Shown: positions 1 through 9,054, numbered from the stretch's first letter. The stretch is 39,184 nt of DNA from Tannerella sp. (GCA_031265585.1 JAISCL010000288.1:1-39184), one strand, 5' to 3'. A program made the numbers and translations. The notes: generated by a model not told the origin, from the letters alone.

Positions 1-23
1 CCGTGTTCTCTCTACGCGGGGAT

Positions 24-83
24 CTGTTAAGGACAAAAAATAACTGATAGGACTTTCCATAAGCGGTTTTTTGGGGAAAGATA
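24..83. repeat. Possible degenerate 20-base-period repeat at the left edge
   Basis: Three consecutive 20-base blocks start at 24, 44 and 64. The first two share CTGTTAAGGAC versus CTGATAGGAC and the third is hardly recognisable. It is weak on its own and is listed because two other intergenic regions here carry clear arrays of the same period. It could be chance or the end of an array lying left of the window. Confidence 0.25.
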
Positions 84-170
84 CAACTTTTCTACAAATC
101 AACAATAAAAATTAGATGCGTTTGCCCTGAGTTAATGACAGGTATGTTTTTTTATTTCGATAATAATTCG

Positions 171-178
171 TAAATTTG
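171..178 (+). promoter_or_regulatory. Bacteroidetes -7 element before the SNF2 gene
   Basis: TAAATTTG matches the TAnnTTTG -7 consensus of the Bacteroidetes primary sigma factor and lies 21 bases before the ATG at 199, which supports that start. No clear -33 TTTG is visible. Confidence 0.5.
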
Positions 179-198
179 CGCAATTTTAATATTTTTTT

Positions 199-3100
199 AT
201 GACACGTGAAGAATGTATCCACTTTTATCAGTCCCTTTCCGACGAACAGCAAAATATCCTGAACACAGCAATGATGTTTGCGCATGACTTCAGTGCGATT
301 CTGATTTACAGGGCGATAATCCAATCGGGGAAAAAAATAACACAAAAGGCAGTTGAGAGTTCGGTGACTCTGTTTATGGCAAAAAGAATCATCACCCCGT
401 CTAATACCTGGAACAAATCATACGATACGGATCCTTATTCCCTGATTCGGCTTTTCCCCCTGATCAAAGACAGGGCGGACAGAATCAGTAAAATTATTAA
501 GCCTGCATATACATTTTATATATACGATCATAATTTATCATTGATAACAAGAGATCTGCTTATTGCTCTGTTATCTCAAAGCGCCGATTCGTTCCGGAAC
601 ACCGAACAAAAATTCAGGACTAATCCCTATATACAACACCATCAGAAGGTTTCAATCCTGCGGGCAATCATTGAAAACGACGACTACCGGCCTTACCTGC
701 ACAAATTTCCATTCCCCCTCCTCTCCGAGATGCTTAATAACAAAGTGAGTGAAGATGTGTTTAATATCGTCCCCTTTGCCAAAATACGGAAAAACATTGA
801 ACACATTCAGCCTGTCATGGAAGACAAAAATATAGCGTCGTTACTGCTGGATAAAGAATATCTTTATAGCGGACAGTTTGATAAGGCGATGACCGACGGC
901 GCTTCAAAGAGTGACGAAGACGCCCTGTCCGGCTACTACCTGCCCGCGCTTAGATTATTGGCGAAAGACGGCGTAAATGAATCCTTAAAGCTCTTTGAGA
1001 AAGGACTCAAAGTTCAGCGGAAATGGCTGAAAGGGACATACCTGCCACACGACTTATGGATGGCGCTTTTTTACCAGACAGCCCTCCTGCGTATGGATTC
1101 GAACGTTTATATGCCGGTTTTCCTGCGAATACTAAAATCGTACGAAGACCAGAAATGTTATTATCCGGCCGGCTATTCCTTATTCCGGATCGTATCCCTG
1201 TATGTAACCGGACAAAAAATAAACCGGAATCTCCTTCAGGAAGAAATGAATAAATGCCTTGAAGAAGATAACATGGCCGGACTGATCACGCTACCGGTTG
1301 CTTATCTGTGCGATATAAAAACAGGCTCGGATGCCGTTTTTGAGAAATGTTTCCACCGGATTGAAAAAGCGGATGAAGCGGGATATACGGCACCGGCGCT
1401 CGAAGCGGCATACGTGCTGGACAAAATGGTGGCCAGTGAACAGACGCAGAAACTGTATGCCCGGATTGCGGCCAAAGCCAACTATTCGCCTTTTATAACT
1501 AAAATTGTCCGCGTCGAGGAATGGGAGAAATCAGTCAACCTGCTACTGGGACTGCAATCTCCCGGAACGGCGAAAAACAACGGTAACACAGACGCAAGTT
1601 CAAGAGTTATTTACATTTTCAATCCGAAATACAACTCCATTCAGCCGGTAATCCAGACCCGTAAAGGGAATGGCTGGTCCAGGGGGCGCAATATCGCGAT
1701 GAAAACCCTTTACGAAGGAAAAACACCCAGTATGACGCCACAGGATATACGCATCTCCCAGTCTATCCAGTATTACAACAATTATTATGACCACGAATAC
1801 ACGTTCAAGGAATCGGTTTTCAAAGAGCTGATCGGGCATCCGTATATCTTCCTCGAAGGGATCAATGAAATCCCCGTCGAATTTGCAGAAGGCAAACCGG
1901 TGGTGATGGCTGAAAAAACAGGCGCCCGCTATACGCTGAAAACCTACCCGGAGGTTCCCGGCGAAGAAAAAACAATCCTTATCGAAAAAGAAACCAATAC
2001 CCGGTACAAAATATATGATATCCCCGCAAAACAAAAGGAAATCCTCCGTATCATCAGGGACAGGCAAATAAGCATCCCCGAATCGGGAAAAGAAAAACTG
2101 CTGGAACTGCTGGGCGCATTAAATACACAGGGAATGGAAATTCATTCCGACCTGGTCGCATCCGGCAGTCGGAACATGACCCTGAAAACCGTTACCGCCG
2201 ACTCCCGGATCCGCGTGCAGTTGCTGCCTTTCGGCGATGGACTGAAAGCGGAACTGTTCTGCAAGCCTTTCGGAAACCACCCGCCTTACTGCAAACCGGG
2301 AAAAGGGGGAAAAGCGCTGTTCCGGAACGGAGAAAACGATATACAGTATCAGGTAAAGAGGCAACTGAATCAGGAAAAGGAATACGAAATGCAGCTGATG
2401 GACGCGATACAAAGCCTCGAAACCGTTGAAATGCAAGATGACCTGATTACGTTCGGCAATCCCCGCAATTCACTCTATCTGCTTGACATATTACAGGAAC
2501 ACAGCGATATCTGTGTCGTCGAATGGCCCGAAGGCGAACGTTTCCGAATACGCGGCACGGCCGGATTCGACAAGCTGAAACTGTCGCTGAAAACCGACAA
2601 CAACTGGTTTGACCTCCAGGGCGAACTTACGGTAGATGAAAATACGGTGCTCTCGCTTCAACAATTGCTTGCATTAACCGAAAAGGGACATGGACGGTTC
2701 ATCGAAATGTCCTCCGGCGAATTTATCGCCCTGAGCAACGACCTGAAAAAACGCCTCGACGATCTGAGCATGTTCGGTTCTTCCGGCAAAAAGGGGATTG
2801 CCCTGAACAGGTTTGCTTCTATCGCGCTGGATGATTTTTTTGACCAGGCAAAGCAACTGAAATCCGATAAGGCCTGGAAAGACTTCCGCCGGCGGATCCG
2901 GGAGGTGAATACGGAAGAAGTAGCCATACCGGAAACACTACAGGCCGAACTTCGTCCGTATCAGCAGGAAGGATTCCGCTGGATGGTTCGCCTCATGCAA
3001 TGGGGAGCCGGCGTCTGCCTGGCCGACGATATGGGATTGGGAAAAACCGTTCAGACCTTGGCCGTGCTGCTGCATCGCACCCATTCAGGAGCCGCCCTGG

Positions 3101-4323
3101 TCGTCTGTCCGGTATCTGTGATCGGAAACTGGATCAGCGAAATCAACCGTTTCGCCCCTACCCTCACATGCAAAACCTTAGGCGCCGGCAACCGCAAACA
3201 AACGTTTGACGAGTTGCAGCCCGGCGACGTACTGATCACTTCATACGGACTGCTGCAGTCGGAAGATCAGTTGTTCCACGAGAGCACATTCGACACGATT
3301 GTCCTCGACGAAGCGCATACCATCAAAAATTTTGCAACAAAAACCTCGAAAGCGACCATGAAACTTCAGGGCAACTTTTGTATCGCACTGACGGGTACAC
3401 CCATTCAAAATCACCTGGGCGAAATATGGAATCTGTTCAACTTTATCAATCCCGGTCTGCTGGGGGATTTAAACTCATTCTCAGACCGTTTTGTGAAACC
3501 GGACGACGAGACTGTAAAAAAAAGATTGAAAAAACTGATCTCCCCCTTTATGCTGCGTCGAACGAAAACAAGGGTACTGGACGAACTGCCACCCAAAACG
3601 GAAATTGTAAAACATATCCGCCTGTCGGATACCGAAATGGCGTTCTATGAAGCCTTGCGCAGGCAAGCGCTCGAAAACATCAGTAAGAACGAATCTCCGG
3701 CAGGTGCCAAACACCTGCAGATACTGGCCGAAATAACCCGCCTGCGACAGGGCTGCTGCAACCCGAAACTGATTGATAAAAATTCGGAAATCCCTTCGGC
3801 AAAATTAGCCACATTCCTTGAAATTGCGGATGAACTGGTGGAGAATAAGCATCGCGCACTGGTCTTCAGCCAGTTCGTAACCCACCTGTCGATTGTCCGG
3901 GAGGCGCTGGATAAAAAGAAAATCAACTACCTGTATCTGGACGGTTCTACCCCGACAGCCGAAAGAGAAAAGAGGGTAAAGGCCTTTCAATGCGGCGAAG
4001 GCCAGCTGTTCCTGATAAGCCTGAAAGCCGGCGGACTGGGCCTGAACCTCACGGGAGCCGACTATGTCATCCATTTAGACCCCTGGTGGAATCCGGCAGT
4101 CGAAGACCAGGCTTCCGACCGGGCGCACCGGATCGGACAGAAACGGCCCGTCACCATCTACCGGCTAATAACCGAAAATACAATCGAAGAAAAGATCATC
4201 CGCCTGCACGAGACCAAACGTGACCTGGCCGAATCCCTGCTCGAAGGAAGCGACCGGTCGGCACGCCTCTCCATGAACGAACTGCTGGAAGTATTAAAAG
4301 AAGCATCAATTGTCGATTCATAA
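199..4323 (+). CDS. SNF2-family DEAD/DEAH-box helicase (Swi2/Snf2 ATPase)
   Basis: A 1374-residue soluble protein with a complete C-terminal SNF2 motor. The Q/I region RPYQQEGFRWM is followed by a Walker A DMGLGKT near residue 943, DEAH near 1035, LTGTPIQN near 1065, and the helicase C lobe with LDGSTPTAERE, LKAGGLGLNLT and DRAHRIGQ near 1308. The first ~900 residues are a long helical/beta region without a motif I recognise, as is common in large bacterial SNF2 proteins. No signal peptide or membrane segment is seen. SNF2 ATPases translocate on double-stranded DNA and remodel protein-DNA complexes; the cellular role of this subgroup is unknown to me. It is monocistronic, convergent with a small gene. 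The start is supported by a -7 element at 171. No restriction-modification or defence neighbour is present, so a housekeeping role is more likely than a defence role. Confidence 0.93.
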   Translation: MTREECIHFYQSLSDEQQNILNTAMMFAHDFSAILIYRAIIQSGKKITQKAVESSVTLFMAKRIITPSNTWNKSYDTDPYSLIRLFPLIKDRADRISKIIKPAYTFYIYDHNLSLITRDLLIALLSQSADSFRNTEQKFRTNPYIQHHQKVSILRAIIENDDYRPYLHKFPFPLLSEMLNNKVSEDVFNIVPFAKIRKNIEHIQPVMEDKNIASLLLDKEYLYSGQFDKAMTDGASKSDEDALSGYYLPALRLLAKDGVNESLKLFEKGLKVQRKWLKGTYLPHDLWMALFYQTALLRMDSNVYMPVFLRILKSYEDQKCYYPAGYSLFRIVSLYVTGQKINRNLLQEEMNKCLEEDNMAGLITLPVAYLCDIKTGSDAVFEKCFHRIEKADEAGYTAPALEAAYVLDKMVASEQTQKLYARIAAKANYSPFITKIVRVEEWEKSVNLLLGLQSPGTAKNNGNTDASSRVIYIFNPKYNSIQPVIQTRKGNGWSRGRNIAMKTLYEGKTPSMTPQDIRISQSIQYYNNYYDHEYTFKESVFKELIGHPYIFLEGINEIPVEFAEGKPVVMAEKTGARYTLKTYPEVPGEEKTILIEKETNTRYKIYDIPAKQKEILRIIRDRQISIPESGKEKLLELLGALNTQGMEIHSDLVASGSRNMTLKTVTADSRIRVQLLPFGDGLKAELFCKPFGNHPPYCKPGKGGKALFRNGENDIQYQVKRQLNQEKEYEMQLMDAIQSLETVEMQDDLITFGNPRNSLYLLDILQEHSDICVVEWPEGERFRIRGTAGFDKLKLSLKTDNNWFDLQGELTVDENTVLSLQQLLALTEKGHGRFIEMSSGEFIALSNDLKKRLDDLSMFGSSGKKGIALNRFASIALDDFFDQAKQLKSDKAWKDFRRRIREVNTEEVAIPETLQAELRPYQQEGFRWMVRLMQWGAGVCLADDMGLGKTVQTLAVLLHRTHSGAALVVCPVSVIGNWISEINRFAPTLTCKTLGAGNRKQTFDELQPGDVLITSYGLLQSEDQLFHESTFDTIVLDEAHTIKNFATKTSKATMKLQGNFCIALTGTPIQNHLGEIWNLFNFINPGLLGDLNSFSDRFVKPDDETVKKRLKKLISPFMLRRTKTRVLDELPPKTEIVKHIRLSDTEMAFYEALRRQALENISKNESPAGAKHLQILAEITRLRQGCCNPKLIDKNSEIPSAKLATFLEIADELVENKHRALVFSQFVTHLSIVREALDKKKINYLYLDGSTPTAEREKRVKAFQCGEGQLFLISLKAGGLGLNLTGADYVIHLDPWWNPAVEDQASDRAHRIGQKRPVTIYRLITENTIEEKIIRLHETKRDLAESLLEGSDRSARLSMNELLEVLKEASIVDS

Positions 4324-4340
4324 TCTGTGGTCTTTCACGA

Positions 4341-4361
4341 AAAAACCGGGAAACAGTTTTT
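4341..4361 (+). terminator. Weak terminator hairpin after the SNF2 gene
   Basis: AAAAAC and GTTTTT form a 6-bp stem around CGGGAAACA, followed by TATATTTTTG. It lies between the convergent SNF2 and 64-residue genes and touches the latter's stop. The stem is short and AT-rich, so confidence is low. Confidence 0.35.
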
Positions 4362-4554
4362 ATATTTTTGATTTGTGCATACTTTTATAATGCTCTATGC
4401 GGGCATCCAGTTCTTCCTGGGACAGGCCGGCCGGAAGTTCGATCGTCGTTCTGTCGGTAATTCTCACCTGAACAACTTTTCCGACCCTATCCCGATGCTC
4501 TTTCAGCATTTGCTTTGTCGATTTATTAAGTTGATTTGTTTCCGTACGCGCCAT
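4360..4554 (-). CDS. Small conserved-looking hypothetical protein (64 aa)
   Basis: A 64-residue basic protein starting MARTETNQLNKSTKQML. It contains GKVVQVRITDRTTIELPAGLSQEE, a short beta-rich segment followed by a charged helix, and ends HKSKI. Its balanced charged composition differs from the Cys/Trp/Phe-rich shadow frames. It resembles short hypothetical proteins annotated in Bacteroidales, but I cannot name a family. It is convergent with the SNF2 gene. No clear -7 element was found upstream. Confidence 0.6.
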   Translation of the reverse strand: MARTETNQLNKSTKQMLKEHRDRVGKVVQVRITDRTTIELPAGLSQEELDARIEHYKSMHKSKI

Positions 4555-5072
4555 AATAGTTACTTTTATTTTGTTCGTATTCCAATAAAAAAATTCATTA
4601 AAAAAGAGCTTGCCTGTTCCGTTTTTGGATTGAGAGGAAAAATTAAAAAGAAAGACTGCTTAGAATTGTCGGTAAAAAGAAGAACTGTACTATAAAAATT
4701 CGCACTCAATTTTCAACAAAGATAAGATATTTATTTGAATAACCTTGCATTTTCTATATTATTTGCGCCGGCCTCTCCACAAGGATGGAGTCGAACCTGT
4801 CGGAACTGCGGAGCAGTTCAACTCCTCTTGCAGAGTTGTCGAGGAGAGAGATACGCTGTTAAAAACATCTGCATCCGTCAAAAAAATACCCGTATTTATC
4901 GTATATCAAAATATAATTATCTACATTTACACCCCTGTGACAGACAGGAAACAGGTAAACGTAAGACCGCATTTTAAGCCTTCAGTGAAGCCCGAAGCAG
5001 GTAAAAATAAAGGTATCAAGAGATAATTATGGCTGGTTTACAGATATTTGCTGAATTTGCCGGTGAAAGGAA
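4555..5072. other. AT-rich intergenic stretch with a hairpin cluster
   Basis: No convincing gene. The only long frame (4745-5026, plus) would need a TTG start and reads through a block of inverted repeats at 4775-4846. Its product is Tyr/Ile/Lys-rich with no recognisable family. The DNA is noticeably AT-rich except for the hairpin block. It may be a decayed gene or a non-coding RNA locus. Confidence 0.5.
4775..4846 (+). other. Cluster of three hairpins, candidate structured RNA
   Basis: CTCC (4775) pairs with GGAG (4787). GAACTGC-gga-GCAGTTC (4803-4819) is a perfect 7-bp stem. CTCCTC (4822) pairs with GAGGAG (4841). An alternative stem AACTC (4820)/GAGTT (4833) competes with the third. The block is GC-richer than its surroundings. 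No known RNA family was recognised. Confidence 0.35.
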
Positions 5073-5936
5073 ATGTCTCAATATGAAAATAGAAAATGTA
5101 TGATAAGATTTTGTTTTTTGTTTACGATATTTTTATTGCTTAATCAATATGTTATGGCTCAAAATACTGAAAATAATTATATTGATTGCTTTCAAAACGA
5201 TGGCAATAAAATCTATTACCGTGATACCGGTTCCGGCAACACTACCATTGTTTTAGTTTCCGGAGGAACACTTGGTTTGGAAACGTGGGAAAGTTTTCAG
5301 GAGCAGTTATCAAGTCATGCCAGAGTTATTTCCTATGACAGAAGCGGTTTGGGTAATTCTGATTATATCCCGAACAGCAAGAATATCGGTTCAATGACCA
5401 GTGAACTTGATATGGTAATCAATAAGCTCGGTGTCGATACGTCTGTTATCTTAGCAGGTCATTCCATCGGTGGCTATATAGTCAGAAAATATACGGAACT
5501 ATTTCCGCAAAAAATTAAGGCGCTTTTTTTAATCGATGCTTACCATGAGTTGTTTTACAAAGAACTTAAAGGTGCTGTAACAGAAGAAATGTGGAGCGAT
5601 TATGTCGGCAATTGGAAAAATCTGATAAGCCACGTACCACCCGGAGCCGCTGATGAAATAGGTTTTAATTTGGAATTGATGGAATCCGATGAAAGGTATC
5701 CCATACCCTCGGATATTCCTGTGTATTTGTTTACATCCATAAAGGAGGTAGAGATAGAAGAAAGGTTTGTCGAATTTAACAAAAGGGCTTTTGAGGTTCA
5801 TTTGAGGTTAAATAAGCAATTAGAGAGTGATCATAAGAACCTCCATCATGTCATAACCGATAAAAGTTCACATTTCATCTATTTAGATGAACCGGAATTG
5901 ATTATGAATGAGATATTAAAAACGATTGACAATTAA
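5073..5936 (+). CDS. Secreted alpha/beta-fold hydrolase
   Basis: A 287-residue alpha/beta hydrolase. The N-terminus has a hydrophobic export signal (FCFLFTIFLLLNQYVMAQ), so it is probably periplasmic or surface-exposed. The fold is shown by IYYRDTGSGNTTIVLVSGG (oxyanion-hole strand/loop), ISYDRSGLGNS, the nucleophile elbow GHSIGG with Ser131, and a C-terminal SSHFIYLDEPE placing the catalytic His at 267. The acid residue is not certain. The substrate is unknown; the family includes esterases, lipases and haloperoxidase-like enzymes. A second start at Met10 (5100) would give a more typical signal peptide. Base composition is clearly more AT-rich than neighbouring genes, and the flanks contain no intact genes, which suggests acquisition by transfer. 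No operon partner is seen. Confidence 0.87.
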   Translation: MSQYENRKCMIRFCFLFTIFLLLNQYVMAQNTENNYIDCFQNDGNKIYYRDTGSGNTTIVLVSGGTLGLETWESFQEQLSSHARVISYDRSGLGNSDYIPNSKNIGSMTSELDMVINKLGVDTSVILAGHSIGGYIVRKYTELFPQKIKALFLIDAYHELFYKELKGAVTEEMWSDYVGNWKNLISHVPPGAADEIGFNLELMESDERYPIPSDIPVYLFTSIKEVEIEERFVEFNKRAFEVHLRLNKQLESDHKNLHHVITDKSSHFIYLDEPELIMNEILKTIDN

Positions 5937-6285
5937 TATATGAAACATAAAGATATATTCCAAGAATAAAACGTCAAGGCTGAAATGAATTTTATAGGAA
6001 ATCGTCCTTTCTCGTATCTCGAAAGTGTATTTCCGATAAAAGCTTTGCCTTATTTATTCTTTCCATAAGAGAGGTGTTTACCAGATAAAAAAGGGGGAAA
6101 TATATACTTGAAATCCCAAAGAAATTGCTTACCTTTATACCCGAGTTATTTGACAGTATAGCGCCGCAAAACGCTGAAATAGGCACGGTTACTAAATCGT
6201 TACTTCTGAAATTCAAAAACTCTGCGAGATGTTTATTCTTCAATCGGTTAAGTCAAACCGATGAAAATTTAAAATAAATGTACAC
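5937..6285. other. Intergenic stretch with possible gene remnant
   Basis: No intact gene is supported. A plus-strand frame without a start codon (about 6079-6276) reads EIPKKLLTFIPELFDSIAP and onward for about 60 residues, and could be a decayed gene fragment. An 83-residue minus-strand frame (5992-6243) has no family features. The inverted repeat ATCGGTT/AACCGAT at 6243-6262 lies just before the next gene. Confidence 0.4.
6243..6262 (+). promoter_or_regulatory. Hairpin 24 bases upstream of the metallophosphoesterase
   Basis: ATCGGTT-AAGTCA-AACCGAT is a perfect 7-bp inverted repeat ending 23 bases before the ATG at 6286. It may be an operator, a leader hairpin, or the end of an upstream transcript. 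Confidence 0.35.
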
Positions 6286-7443
6286 ATGAAAACAAAAGGA
6301 TTATTAACAGTCATTGCAGTGCTGATGCAGACGATGCTGTTTGGCCAGTCGGGTTTTCGGATCCAGTACGGCCCTTATCTGCAGAATATCGGCGAAGAAG
6401 ATGTTACGGTTGTCTGGGTGACGAGCGGGAATGCGTTGGGCTGGGTCGAAGTGGCGCCCGACGATAACACTCACTTTTATGCCGGGGAACGGCCGCAATA
6501 TTTCGAAACAGCCAATGGCCGGAAACTGACCGGGACGCTGCATCGCGTGACAGTCGCGGGACTGCGGAAAGGGACAAAATACCGGTACCGCGTTTATTCG
6601 CGTGAAGTGCTTGATAATTCCGGATGGGACGTGAAATACGGGGACATCGCGGCGACAGACGCTTCCCAGCCATTCAGCTTCACGACACTCGACGCCACCC
6701 GGAACGACATCCATTTTGCCGTCGTAAACGATATTCACGCCCGGAACGAAGTCCTGGAAGCGCTTATGAAAAATGTTAAAACCGACGACCTCGATTTCAT
6801 GATTTTCAACGGGGACATGATCTCGCATCTCAATTCGGAACAGTTGATGTTCGAAGGCTTCCTGAACAAATCGGTCGAACTTTTCGCCTCCAGCCTGCCC
6901 TTCTTCTATACGAGGGGCAATCACGAGACACGCGGCCCGTTCTCCACGTGCTTCATGGACTACTTCCCGACTTCGACCGGCTTTCCCTACTACGCTTTCC
7001 GCCACGGCCCCGCCTATTTTATCCTATTAGACAGCGGTGAGGATAAGCCGGATACCGACATCGAATACGGCGGCCTGTCCGCTTTCGACGAATATCGTAC
7101 CCGGCAGGCCGAATGGCTGAAAATGGTTGTCGACAGCAAAGAATTTAAGGAATCGCCCGTAAAAATCGTAGCGATCCACATCCCAGCCTTCACCTCCACG
7201 TGGCACGGGACGCTGCACGTCCAGGAACTGTTCATTCCGATACTGAACAAAGCCGGCATCGACCTAATGTTCTGCGGACATACCCATCGCCATTCCTACT
7301 TCCCGAAGGGCGGAAAGGATAACAGTTTCCCGATCCTGACCAACTCGAACAATGAGATTCTGGACATTACGGTTACAGGACAAAAAATCAACATCAAAAT
7401 ATCGGATGCCGAAGGAAAGGTAACCAAAATCATTGACTTGTAG
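6286..7443 (+). CDS. Secreted metallophosphoesterase (purple acid phosphatase-like)
   Basis: 385 residues with an N-terminal signal peptide (cleavage likely after MLFGQ). An N-terminal fibronectin-like domain of purple acid phosphatase type follows (residues ~22-130, IQYGPYLQNIGEEDVTVVW). The calcineurin-like domain carries Asp149/His151 in NDIHAR, Asp177 in NGDM, Asn212-His213-Glu214 in GNHETRG, His in AIHIPAF and GHTH at 331-334, so the metal-binding set is complete. It should hydrolyse phosphoesters in the periplasm or outside the cell; the substrate is not evident. It is monocistronic, followed by a strong terminator at 7480-7517, and no phosphate-uptake genes lie nearby. Confidence 0.92.
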   Translation: MKTKGLLTVIAVLMQTMLFGQSGFRIQYGPYLQNIGEEDVTVVWVTSGNALGWVEVAPDDNTHFYAGERPQYFETANGRKLTGTLHRVTVAGLRKGTKYRYRVYSREVLDNSGWDVKYGDIAATDASQPFSFTTLDATRNDIHFAVVNDIHARNEVLEALMKNVKTDDLDFMIFNGDMISHLNSEQLMFEGFLNKSVELFASSLPFFYTRGNHETRGPFSTCFMDYFPTSTGFPYYAFRHGPAYFILLDSGEDKPDTDIEYGGLSAFDEYRTRQAEWLKMVVDSKEFKESPVKIVAIHIPAFTSTWHGTLHVQELFIPILNKAGIDLMFCGHTHRHSYFPKGGKDNSFPILTNSNNEILDITVTGQKINIKISDAEGKVTKIIDL

Positions 7444-7479
7444 ATTTATCACTGCCGATCCTTGCAAAGCGGGTTTCAG

Positions 7480-7517
7480 TTCAGCGCAGTCCGGAGACTG
7501 TGCTGAATGTTTTTTTA
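7480..7517 (+). terminator. Rho-independent terminator after the metallophosphoesterase
   Basis: TTCAGCGCAGTC and GACTGTGCTGAA form a 12-bp stem with one G-U pair around the tetraloop CGGA, followed by TG and seven T. Confidence 0.88.
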
Positions 7518-7609
7518 CTTTTGCCGCCTGACAGCATTAAAAATATATAATATACAGGCACATTCAGTTAAAAAACAGTGTCTTGCTTGGAAACCGGAAT
7601 ATTGACGCA

Positions 7610-7617
7610 TATATTTG
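7610..7617 (+). promoter_or_regulatory. -7 element before the serpin gene
   Basis: TATATTTG matches TAnnTTTG. A TTGG at 7587-7590, about 19 bases upstream, can act as the -33 element. The predicted leader is about 55-60 bases. Confidence 0.5.
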
Positions 7618-7677
7618 CAACAATTTGAAAACAGGTGTCAGTAATATTCCAAACATCAGATATTAAAACTCTAAGTT

Positions 7678-8976
7678 ATGAAAAAAAACATTCTATTATT
7701 CAGTTTAAGTTGTTTTCTGGCAGTATCATGTGAAAACCCAGATGTTAAAAACACGGATGTCGATGATGTCAATGATATCAGTGATGTCAGTGTCGACGAT
7801 ATTGAATTCCCCGCGCCGATATTCATTACGTTGACGGACGATGAACGGACGATGACAGGCGACTGTCAGGATTTTGCTATGAAATTCTTTTCAACGGTTT
7901 ATGGCGACGGGAAGGAAGAAAATATCTTCGTATCCCCTTTCAGCATGAGCATGGCGCTGGGAGTCCTGAGGAACGGAGCCGAAGGAGAAACAAAACGGGA
8001 GATGCAGGAAGTGTTGGGAATGAAAGATTTCTCCGATCAGGACATCAATGCGTATTACAAAAAGCTGAAGGAAGCGCTGATCACAACCGATCCGACGCTG
8101 AAACTGGCTATCGCAAATTCCGTATGGTACAATAAAGACCGTTATATGGTTAAAAGCGATTTCGCAGACCTCAGCCGGACATGGTTCGACACGCAGATAA
8201 CAGGCCTGGACTATTCCGATCCGGCCAAAGCCGTCGCAACCGTCAACAAATGGTGCGAAGACAACACAAACGGCTTGATAAAGGATATGTTGAAAAATCT
8301 GATGCCCTTTGAGATCCTTAATGCTTTATATTTTAAAGGAGACTGGAGTGAGAGTTATGATTTTGACGTTTCAAAAACGAAAAAAGAGGATTTTACCAAA
8401 GAAGACGGAAGCAAAATAAAGGCTGAGTTGATGAATAACAAGCTGACGCTTCCTTATTATGAAGACGATTACCTGTCTTTAACGTCCGTCCCTTATGGAA
8501 ACAAGGCTTACTCCATGTATTTTGTCCTTCCGAAGGAAAATGTCACCTTTAGCGAAATGACAGCGCAACTTGCCGAGCCGGATTATTGGAAGCAGTGCCT
8601 GGCCTGGCAGTATTCAGCCGAAGTAGATATTTCTGTCCCGAAATTCAAAATTGAATATAAGAATGAAGAATTGAAAGATATTCTGAGCCGGATGGGCATG
8701 GAGATTGCCTGCAGTCCCGAAGCGGAATATCCTCACATAGCCAATGCAGAATTTATTATTGCGCGTATAACGCAGAAAACCTATATTCAGGTTGATGAAA
8801 AAGGAACCGAGGCTGCCGCCGTTACGGAAATCGGCTTAGTAGAAAGTGCTGGCGGATCCGACTATGAAACTCCGAAAAAGACGTTCCGTGCCGACCGGAC
8901 GTTCCTTTTCCTGATACAGGAGCGTTATACCGGAACGATCCTTTTCATGGGAAAAGTAGGTAATCCGGCGGAATAA
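7678..8976 (+). CDS. Serpin (serine/cysteine protease inhibitor) lipoprotein
   Basis: 432 residues. The N-terminus MKKNILLFSLSCFLAVSCEN carries a lipobox with Cys18, so it should be membrane-anchored. A 25-residue Asp/Val-rich linker follows, encoded by near-tandem GATGTC-type triplets. The serpin fold is shown by NIFVSPFSMSMALGVLRNGA, NALYFKGDW, ISVPKFKIEY and the C-terminal FLFLIQERYTGTILFMGKV. The reactive-loop hinge EKGTEAAAVT (374-383) has the small residues needed for loop insertion, so it should be inhibitory. Counting from the hinge, P1 falls near Ser390, but the segment before FRADRTF is about eight residues longer than in alpha-1-antitrypsin, so P1 is uncertain. Tannerella forsythia miropin is a characterised bacterial relative. 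The segment before NALYFKGDW looks a few residues short. Likely role: protecting the cell surface from host or microbial proteases. Confidence 0.94.
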   Translation: MKKNILLFSLSCFLAVSCENPDVKNTDVDDVNDISDVSVDDIEFPAPIFITLTDDERTMTGDCQDFAMKFFSTVYGDGKEENIFVSPFSMSMALGVLRNGAEGETKREMQEVLGMKDFSDQDINAYYKKLKEALITTDPTLKLAIANSVWYNKDRYMVKSDFADLSRTWFDTQITGLDYSDPAKAVATVNKWCEDNTNGLIKDMLKNLMPFEILNALYFKGDWSESYDFDVSKTKKEDFTKEDGSKIKAELMNNKLTLPYYEDDYLSLTSVPYGNKAYSMYFVLPKENVTFSEMTAQLAEPDYWKQCLAWQYSAEVDISVPKFKIEYKNEELKDILSRMGMEIACSPEAEYPHIANAEFIIARITQKTYIQVDEKGTEAAAVTEIGLVESAGGSDYETPKKTFRADRTFLFLIQERYTGTILFMGKVGNPAE

Positions 8977-9010
8977 CGGAATTTCGGGTTTTGCAACGCA
9001 ACACACACAC

Positions 9011-9049
9011 ATCGGCCGGCAGTAGAAACAACAACCGCTGCCGGCCGAT
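9011..9049. terminator. Bidirectional hairpin between convergent serpin and EamA genes
   Basis: ATCGGCCGGCAG (9011-9022) and CTGCCGGCCGAT (9038-9049) form a perfect 12-bp stem around a 15-base A-rich loop. It is placed to end both the serpin transcript and the minus-strand four-gene operon. T-runs are weak on both sides. A short CA repeat precedes it. Confidence 0.75.
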
Positions 9050-9054
9050 ATGCG

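Noticed and set aside
4775-4846. tRNA or tmRNA fragment suggested by a minus-strand GGTTCGACTCC
   Set aside because: The T-arm-like bases do not form a 5-bp T stem, and no acceptor, D or anticodon arm could be placed around them.
5992-6243. 83-residue minus-strand reading frame
   Set aside because: No family features or promoter; the opposite strand reads equally well as a decayed fragment.
6304-7005. 233-residue minus-strand reading frame
   Set aside because: It lies entirely inside the metallophosphoesterase, whose metal-binding motifs are complete.
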